Assembly (NCBI GenBank): GCA_016795035.1
Contig: JAEUIT010000050.1
Location: 1 to 47,331, forward strand
Length of the DNA: 47,331 bases
DNA from: Phycisphaerae bacterium
GTDB taxonomy: Bacteria; Planctomycetota; Phycisphaerae; Phycisphaerales; SM1A02
Direction: 5' to 3'
The notes beneath the pieces were generated by a model. The model saw only the letters and a list, made by a program, of their open reading frames with translations, did not search any database and was not told the DNA's origin. The position numbers and the translations under genes were made by a program. Below, in pieces: positions 41,224 through 47,331 of this stretch. Position 1 is the first letter of the stretch. Each line of letters opens with the position of its first letter.

Positions 41224-44200
41224 ATGACTCGAAGCCCGCACACCTCCCGTCACGCTCTCGCGCGCCCGGCGACTCGCCGGATGCGACGCGGCAACACGCT
41301 GGTGTTAGTTACGGCGATCCTTGTCCTCCTCGTCATCGTGGCGGTGGCGTTCATCTCACGCACGCAGGCGGGCCGGCAGGTGTCGGCGGCGCAGCAGGCG
41401 TCCGACAGCAACGAGCAGCGGGTGATGACGATCGCGGAAGACCTTGCGGCGCTTCCCGCCGATGCGCTCTTCGCGCGGCCGGTCGACCCGTCGGCGCTCA
41501 ACCTGCTCGGCGGCGGCTATCGCCAAGGTCCGTCGATCTACGACCCGTCGAAGACTGTCGCGACGGCGACCAGCGGCTTCGCCCGCTTGAACGCGCCGCC
41601 CGACGCGCGGATCTTCGGCATCGACCGCGACTTCAACAACGATCTCTTTCCCGACTTCCCCTACAACTTCGCGCCGTATCACACGGTGCCGTGGACCAAC
41701 TGGCCCGACTTCCTTTCGCCCAACATGCCGCGCGGCGCGGGGCAACCCGACGGCATCATCGCGGGGCAGGGGGGCGGTCCGATCGGCGACGAAAACACGC
41801 TCGGGAACCCCGGCTACGGCGACACCCGTTGGCTTGCGTCGACGGAACCCGTGCGCGGCGATTCGAACGGCGACGGCGTTCCCGACGTCCTCACGCACTA
41901 CGCGCACCTGTCGTTCATCGGCAACGACACGAACGGCTATCGCCTCGTCGCCGACATCTCCGACATCTCGAACAACACGCTCTTCAACATCAATGAAGGC
42001 GACCTGACCAAGCCGTTCGCGCTCGGCATGCCTTATGAGCAGTGGCTTCCGAATTTCGTCCCGCCGCAAGGCATTCCGTCGGCGAACCAGTTCAACGCGC
42101 TGCGCAACGCATGGTTTGCGGCACCGGGCGCTGGCGCAAGCTATCTGACCAACTACGCGTCGAACTCTGCGTTGCCGAATCTCTTCCGGCTCGCAGACCT
42201 CGATCCGATCGCGCCCGGCATTCCGAATCCGGCCGCGGCCTTCGTGAACGGCACGACCCGCAACGCGGTCGAGCGCACCTTCACCGACACCGACGGCGAC
42301 GGCTTCACCGACGCCCAGTGGTTCGTCGCGCCGACGCCCGTCGACCGATCGGTCCGTTACCTCGTGGCGGCGCGCATCATGCCGAACTCGGCGCTCCTCA
42401 ACGTGAACGCGGCGACGCGCTTCAACTATCAGAACTCGATCGGCGTCGGTCCGTCGGACTTGGCGCTCATCGGCAATCCCGACGTCTTCGGCCTGCAGGT
42501 CGGCATGTTCGACAATCCGGCGAACTCGTACCCGTCGGGGACGCCGAACTATCCGACGCTCTTCAACGTCAACGACGGCGGCACCCCCGGCCTCTACGGC
42601 GCCGCGAAGATCGCGTGGGATCGCAATCGCTTCGGCGACACCTCGACCGACAGCCTCACCTTCCTCCAGCAGGTCGGCATGAAGCGGCCGGACGGTTCGG
42701 TGAACGCGTTCCTTGCCGATACGACGTACAACACCGGGCAGCAGGCCGAGTGGTTCTCGCCTAGCGAGCGACTCCTCTATTGGAAGAATGGCGCGCTTCG
42801 CGGCAACGATCCGCGACTCGGCATCACGCCCTTTGGCGTCGCCGACGAACTCGAACTCCGCGGCTACGCGTCGTCGAACAATCCGTTCGAACTCAGCCGT
42901 CTCGAACGCGCCATCAATCGCCAGGGCGACGTCTTCCAGAATTGGCTTCGTTCAACCCCGGAGCGCGAGGAAACCTCTGAATATCTCGACGCGCTCTCGA
43001 ACCGCGGCGTGATGCTCGACAACCGTCGCAAGTTGACGACCGTCTCGGGCGCCCGCAACGATCTCCGACCGGCGTGGCTCTGGCCGAGCCCGTTCGCCAA
43101 TCCGTCGATTGACTACAACGCCGACGGCCTCACCGGCGACACCGACGGCAACTACGCCACGATCGAGAACCCCGTTGCCGGCAACCTCGACTTCCAGTCG
43201 TATGTCGCACAGACGAAGAAGTTCGACTTGCGCGCCGCGATGGATCAGCCGATCGTTGACCTCGCCTCGGGCACCGTCACGGTGCCGACGGCGGCGACGA
43301 TCGAGTCGCGCCGCTACGAGTGGCGAGTGCAGCTCCAGCGATTGCTCGAGCAGACGCTGACCCGAAGCTGGCTCGTTCCCGGCTCCACCACGCTGACGCA
43401 GTACCAAAGCTATTTTGGATCGCCGGTCAACACGAACTCGCAGTACCAGCGGCAGCAGTACGACAAGACTCGCTCGGCGGCCGCGTCGTTCGCCGCGAAC
43501 ATCGATCAGGTCCGCGACGGTCCGACCGTCTTCGGCGTGGGCAACAACCTCATCGTGCGCGACGAACCGCTGCATCCGGCGGTCGGCGTCCAGGACCCGA
43601 TCGACGGCGACCTGCGCTACATCGGCATGGAGAAGCAGCCGTACATCATGGAGGTGTTCACGGCGCTCGTCTATCCGAAGGCGAAGCTCGATCCCGCGCT
43701 CAAGACGGAACTTCAGAATGCGGGCATCCCGGTCGGCAATGATTATGTGTTGCCGAACATCTTCGCCGGCGGCGGCGAGCATTGGGTCGACTCGAGCGTG
43801 AAGCCCGGCGTCGTGATCGCGGTGCAGATCGCGAATCCCTACGACACGCCGATCAGCCTCCTCGACTACCGGCTGCGCATGTTCGGCAAGAGCTATCAGT
43901 TCACGACCGGAACCTATGGTCCCGGCGTCTTCCTCGGACCGGCCACCGAGGGCCGACCGACGACGGCGATCGTCTACGCGATCAAGGAATCGCCCGACGG
44001 CCAAGCGGCCCCGGCCGGCTTCGGCTTCGTGCAGACCTGGCTCGACTTCCTCGACATCGAAGCGACCGAGCTCTACGACGGCCAAGGCAATCCCGACGCC
44101 GTGACGCGCATCTTCGATGCGAGCGGCTCGGCATGGTCATCGCTTCTCAACGCGAACGCGCCGACCGAAGGCCCGTCGGAACTGAACGACGACAACGGCG

Positions 44201-46272
44201 ACTCGGTCGAACTCGTGCGCGTGATCTCGCCGCCCGCGGGGCTCGGCTCCGTGCAGCCGGCGACCGTCGTCATCGATCGCTTCGACAATCGCGAGACCGG
44301 TCCCAAGATTGATTACGCGCAGGCGCTCTCGCGCCTCTTCACCGAGGACGGCCGCTATCCGCCGAAGGCCGGATTCGACTTCGACGTCAACAACCCGCCC
44401 GACCGTAACTATGTCAACGGCATTCGCATCGGCACCGACGACTACTTCGTCGCGTGGGTTCGCGCGAGCCGCCCGTGGACGTGGGATGTCATCAAGTCGC
44501 CGGCGCCGTTTGATCGCAAGCTCACGGCCGACGAGCTCTCGCCGCGATACGTCTTCAGCGTGGGCAGCGAGCCGGCGCTCTCCGTGAAGACGCAGAACGG
44601 CAACTTCGAAGGTCAGGACAAGTCGTTCAAGGGCGACACCTACGCCTTCAACCAAGATCCCGACGGCACCAATCTTTGGATGTCGCTGTCGTATCGCTCG
44701 ATCTTCGACGAGGAACGTCGCGGCAAGCCCACGAACTTCCCCTGCGTGACGCGCGAGCAGCCGGGCGTCGCCGACAACGTCTATGGCCAGGGCTTCCCGT
44801 ACCCCGATCCCGCCACGCTTGCCTATCCGGCGAACGTGACGGTCGGCGACAAGATGATGGCCGCAAGCGACTGGTCGGATTTCGATACCTACACCGCGCT
44901 CAAGGCGCCGTTCCAGATGCTTCAGAAGGATGCCGACTTCGACCAGATCGGCGAGCTTCTCAACGTCTTCGTCTGGGGCCACGTCCTCGACATCGGCCCC
45001 GGCGTGACGACGCCGGAGACGGTGCGCACGTTCAGCGAGATCCTGCTTCAAAATAAGGACACCGACGATCAGCCGGCCGGTGCGGGCGTCTTCGTCAACC
45101 GCATTCGCATCACGCCCTTCGCCGATCAGACGACGCCGACCGGCATTGCAACGACGATCCTGTCGACGCCGCCGAACGCGCCGTACGTGCCGTCGCTTCC
45201 CGCCGGCGCCGGTCTCTTCGATGCGGTCGTCTGCGACGATCGCGGTCTCCGTCGCCTCGACGGTCTCGACGGCTCGGCCCCGGACGGCGTGATTCAGCAG
45301 GCCGAGATCGACGAGGCCGAATTCCTTCGTCCGCGAAATGCCGGCGGCTTCGAAGGCGTCGTGACGCCGGGACTCATCGATATCTCCAACGCGTTGCCCG
45401 AAGTGCTTGCCGTCATGCCGCACATGACGCGCATTCAAAATAATGACGCCGACTTTGACCCCGCGACCGGCGGTGGCAGCGTTGACCAACTCTCGATCGC
45501 CTACTCGCTCAATCCGTTCGTGCGCGTCGTCGACAGCATCCTTCGCTATCGCGACCGAACGACGGATCCGGTTTCGGGCACGATCAATCCGTTCCCGTTG
45601 CCGGCGTATCCGGCCGGCTATGTCGAGCGCGGGCTCGCCGACGGCAACGCGGCGGCACCGATTCCGCCGGGCCTTCCCAATACCACCGGCTTCATGGGAC
45701 CGACCGCGAGCGGCCAAGTGGCGAACGGCATCCTGCCTGGACTCCGCGGCGAGCGAGGCTTCGCATCGCTCGGCGAACTGTTGCTCATGCAGCGCATCGC
45801 GCAGGACCCGAGCGACTCGGTCGATGCGTGGGATGCGGTGCGCAGCTACAGCATCGAGTTCGCGGGTCTCGATCCGTATCGCGTGAGCGAGGCGAACGTC
45901 GGAACGAACGGCGTGGAGTATGTGAACAGCATCTCGCCGCGCCTCTCGACCGACGTCAACAACGGCCGGAAGGAACTCAATCCGAACGTGGCGACGCCGA
46001 CCCGCGTGCCCGATCGCGTTGGCGGCGACGCGGAAGAGCGCAACCTGCTCTTCAGCGGCATCTCCAATCTCGCGACCACGCGGAGCGACATCTTCACGAT
46101 CTACTTCCGCGTCCGTGCGGTGAAGCAGGATCCGACCACGGGCGTCTGGAATGGCGCTCGCGAGGACCTGATCGTGGATGACGCGCGGTACGTGATGATC
46201 GTGGATCGCTCCAACGTGCGGAAACCCGGCGATAAGCCGCGCATCCTCGCGATGCGGAAGATCGGAAGCTGA
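41224..46272 (+). CDS. Giant GspK/PilX-like tip protein
   Basis: 1682 residues; ordinary GspK has about 300. The leader RRG|NTLVLVTAILVLLVIVAVAFISRTQ resembles prepilins, but the Glu at +5 is replaced by Leu, which is the hallmark of GspK, the tip subunit. It follows the J-like gene, the canonical K place. After residue 60 there is a long Asn/Pro/Asp-rich region with EF-hand-like loops: DSNGDGVPD near 215, DTDGDGFTDAQW near 355 and DYNADGLTGDTDGN near 630. Two I-S-N-N-T/N-D-x-D-loops recur. No enzyme motif is evident. It could be an adhesin-like tip exposed by a short pseudopilus. The SD is weak (AAGGGG). Confidence 0.82.
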   Translation: MTRSPHTSRHALARPATRRMRRGNTLVLVTAILVLLVIVAVAFISRTQAGRQVSAAQQASDSNEQRVMTIAEDLAALPADALFARPVDPSALNLLGGGYRQGPSIYDPSKTVATATSGFARLNAPPDARIFGIDRDFNNDLFPDFPYNFAPYHTVPWTNWPDFLSPNMPRGAGQPDGIIAGQGGGPIGDENTLGNPGYGDTRWLASTEPVRGDSNGDGVPDVLTHYAHLSFIGNDTNGYRLVADISDISNNTLFNINEGDLTKPFALGMPYEQWLPNFVPPQGIPSANQFNALRNAWFAAPGAGASYLTNYASNSALPNLFRLADLDPIAPGIPNPAAAFVNGTTRNAVERTFTDTDGDGFTDAQWFVAPTPVDRSVRYLVAARIMPNSALLNVNAATRFNYQNSIGVGPSDLALIGNPDVFGLQVGMFDNPANSYPSGTPNYPTLFNVNDGGTPGLYGAAKIAWDRNRFGDTSTDSLTFLQQVGMKRPDGSVNAFLADTTYNTGQQAEWFSPSERLLYWKNGALRGNDPRLGITPFGVADELELRGYASSNNPFELSRLERAINRQGDVFQNWLRSTPEREETSEYLDALSNRGVMLDNRRKLTTVSGARNDLRPAWLWPSPFANPSIDYNADGLTGDTDGNYATIENPVAGNLDFQSYVAQTKKFDLRAAMDQPIVDLASGTVTVPTAATIESRRYEWRVQLQRLLEQTLTRSWLVPGSTTLTQYQSYFGSPVNTNSQYQRQQYDKTRSAAASFAANIDQVRDGPTVFGVGNNLIVRDEPLHPAVGVQDPIDGDLRYIGMEKQPYIMEVFTALVYPKAKLDPALKTELQNAGIPVGNDYVLPNIFAGGGEHWVDSSVKPGVVIAVQIANPYDTPISLLDYRLRMFGKSYQFTTGTYGPGVFLGPATEGRPTTAIVYAIKESPDGQAAPAGFGFVQTWLDFLDIEATELYDGQGNPDAVTRIFDASGSAWSSLLNANAPTEGPSELNDDNGDSVELVRVISPPAGLGSVQPATVVIDRFDNRETGPKIDYAQALSRLFTEDGRYPPKAGFDFDVNNPPDRNYVNGIRIGTDDYFVAWVRASRPWTWDVIKSPAPFDRKLTADELSPRYVFSVGSEPALSVKTQNGNFEGQDKSFKGDTYAFNQDPDGTNLWMSLSYRSIFDEERRGKPTNFPCVTREQPGVADNVYGQGFPYPDPATLAYPANVTVGDKMMAASDWSDFDTYTALKAPFQMLQKDADFDQIGELLNVFVWGHVLDIGPGVTTPETVRTFSEILLQNKDTDDQPAGAGVFVNRIRITPFADQTTPTGIATTILSTPPNAPYVPSLPAGAGLFDAVVCDDRGLRRLDGLDGSAPDGVIQQAEIDEAEFLRPRNAGGFEGVVTPGLIDISNALPEVLAVMPHMTRIQNNDADFDPATGGGSVDQLSIAYSLNPFVRVVDSILRYRDRTTDPVSGTINPFPLPAYPAGYVERGLADGNAAAPIPPGLPNTTGFMGPTASGQVANGILPGLRGERGFASLGELLLMQRIAQDPSDSVDAWDAVRSYSIEFAGLDPYRVSEANVGTNGVEYVNSISPRLSTDVNNGRKELNPNVATPTRVPDRVGGDAEERNLLFSGISNLATTRSDIFTIYFRVRAVKQDPTTGVWNGAREDLIVDDARYVMIVDRSNVRKPGDKPRILAMRKIGS

Positions 46273-46379
46273 TCGAGGGAGTCAGCCGTCGCGGGCCGTG
46301 CTGAGCTCACGACGGCGGGACGACGGTTTGGTGCGTGTGACGGTTGTCGGATTCGGACTCAGGAACCCCAGCTACTTTT

Positions 46380-46830
46380 GGAGCTTGCAAACTCGCACGC
46401 AGCTTTGAGAAACCCACGTTCGAGTCGAGGCCCGTTCGCAGTTGGAGAACACCGTCGGCATATCGGCATGGTTGGAGACACCAGACACGATCGGACGTAC
46501 GCGAGACGGTGGTAGATCCGAGGCACATTCGAAGCTCCCCGCATGGTCCATGGTTCCCCAGGCAGGTTGGTCGATGCAGCAGATGCGTAGTTCGAGGCAG
46601 GTTCGCGGGGCGCTGGCAGGTTTGAAGTTGCAGTCACGGCCGTTGGCCATCGAAACGTTCGACGATCAGGCACCCTCGCCAGACCCACGCACGATGGAAG
46701 ATCCAGTCACGGTCGTCGATCCCACAAGCGTTTCATAGAGTGAGGCAGGTTGGTAGGGCCAGACACGGCCGTAGATTCCAGACACGCGCGTCGATAGATC
46801 GCAAGCACTCGTACATCTCAGGCCCGTGCC
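46380..46830 (+). repeat. Degenerate 19-nt tandem array
   Basis: About 20-22 units of 18-20 nt with a loose consensus TTNGNAGATCCAGRCACGG. Examples are TTGGTAGGGCCAGACACGG, CCGTAGATTCCAGACACGC, ATGGAAGATCCAGTCACGG and TTCGCGGGGCGCTGGCAGG. The best-ordered part is about 46440-46800; the last units run into the terminator stem at 46822. I see no gene here: open frames lack codon structure and homology. Confidence 0.75.
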
Positions 46831-46865
46831 TCGTCACGCTCATCCGGACAGGCGCGGGCTTTTTC
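46822..46865 (+). terminator. Intrinsic terminator after the 19-nt array
   Basis: GCCCGTGCCT (46822-46831) pairs with AGGCGCGGGC (46850-46859; one G-U) across an 18-nt loop and is followed by TTTTTC. It lies 550 nt after the last stop codon and ends either the operon or a separate array transcript. Confidence 0.8.
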
Positions 46866-46914
46866 GTTGGCGGCGAAGGGCAGGGGATGATCCGGCGCGC
46901 CTGCTTCGCTACTT

Positions 46915-47290
46915 GGCCACACCCCTGCGCTTCGCGCTTCGCTACTTCGCTTCGCCACTTGGCCACACCCCTGCGCTTCGCTTCGCTACTTGGCCACACC
47001 CTTGCGCTTGGCTTTGCCACTAGCTTCTCAACGTGGCCACACCCCTGCGCTTCGCACTTGGCCACACCCATGCGCCAACCTGCGCTCCGTAGACGTGGCC
47101 ACACCAGTGCGCGCCGGTGCGGGAGCGAGCTGCGCCACCTCACCTAAAGCTGCGCCGCCTGGCCACACCCCTGCGCTGCACCCCCCGCAAAATTCCCGCG
47201 CACCGAAAAAGCGCAGCACTTTCCGGCACACCCCGCTTTTGCCCTGATGATCCCGCCCGCCCATGGCCACACCCAGGCGGAACATCATCG
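46915..47290 (-). repeat. Cluster of eight GGCCACACCCCTGCGC repeats
   Basis: Copies start at 46915, 46961, 46992, 47035, 47060, 47097, 47161 and 47275, with spacing of 25-114 nt and little in common between them except CTTCG-rich filler. Read on the minus strand they are GCGCAGGGGTGTGGCC, two bases from the 31-kb family; the copy at 47097 is intermediate. The rest of the stretch to the window end holds no gene. A weak AAAAGCG/CGCTTTT stem lies at 47206-47240. Confidence 0.8.
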
Positions 47291-47331
47291 ATCCCGCGAA
47301 GCCCTGCGTCTGCCACTGCGTCTCCCGCTGC

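Noticed and set aside
46344..46738. Short open frames in the 19-nt array
   Set aside because: The unit length is not a multiple of 3, so the frame changes at each unit. There is no SD and no codon bias.
46915..47290. CRISPR array
   Set aside because: The repeat is only 16 nt, degenerate and irregularly spaced (25-114 nt), spacers share words, and no cas gene is present.

Overview
The window is GC-rich, densely coded bacterial DNA that most likely comes from an uncultured Planctomycetota, possibly a Phycisphaerae-like lineage. The main reason is the dockerin-like calcium-loop module D-x-(N/D)-x-D-G...ADLG-x-LLG-x-WG, found in three exported proteins. TAT-exported Gfo/Idh oxidoreductases, a choice-of-anchor B protein and genes that often lack a Shine-Dalgarno (SD) sequence fit the same group. 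This is inference; no rRNA gene is present.

Layout. 0-1.1 kb: a small unknown gene, then an Hsp20 gene with a sigma-54-like promoter and a leader that can hide its own SD. 1.2-6.7 kb: a Na+/H+ antiporter diverging from an NHL-propeller protein, a YtkA/FixH-like lipoprotein and a di-heme cytochrome c peroxidase. 6.8-10.1 kb: a choice-of-anchor B/dockerin-like protein and a SUMF1-fold protein. 10.4-15.0 kb: two Gfo/Idh/MocA oxidoreductases and an AmpG-like MFS transporter. 15.1-17.3 kb (minus): an MsrB-MsrA fusion and ApbE. 17.5-23.7 kb: DinB-like, metallo-beta-lactamase, prolyl oligopeptidase and two tandem dockerin-like/CNDD proteins. 23.9-27.8 kb (minus): tRNA-Leu(UAA), GlgX, a GNAT acetyltransferase and a stand-alone CoaB. 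28.0-46.3 kb: a large type II secretion/type IV pilus locus. It holds gspE1-pilT and a strong terminator, then about 1.2 kb without genes, then gspE2-gspF and six pseudopilin-like genes in the canonical G-(G)-H-I-J-K order. The last is a 1682-residue GspK-like protein. 46.3-47.3 kb: no genes, but two unusual repeat arrays around an intrinsic terminator.

How the genes work together. The 18-kb secretion locus would assemble a pseudopilus: two GspE-type ATPases, a PilT retraction ATPase, the GspF platform, and a G/H/I/J/K fibre with a very large tip subunit. C, D, L and M are not in the window. Several other gene products are predicted to be exported or lipidated.

The most unusual content is non-coding: (1) modular nested inverted repeats built from heptamers (GGATCAA, GGGTTCA, GGAGTCA) in at least five intergenic sites, one of which supplies the lipoprotein signal peptide of ApbE; (2) an array of about 20 degenerate 19-nt units ending at an intrinsic terminator; (3) two oppositely oriented clusters of a GCGCAGKGGTSTGGCC repeat that bracket the gspE2-gspK operon; (4) strong apparent over-use of the octamer CTGCAACG/CGTTGCAG, often through otherwise rare codons; (5) a bistable, thermometer-like leader before hsp20.
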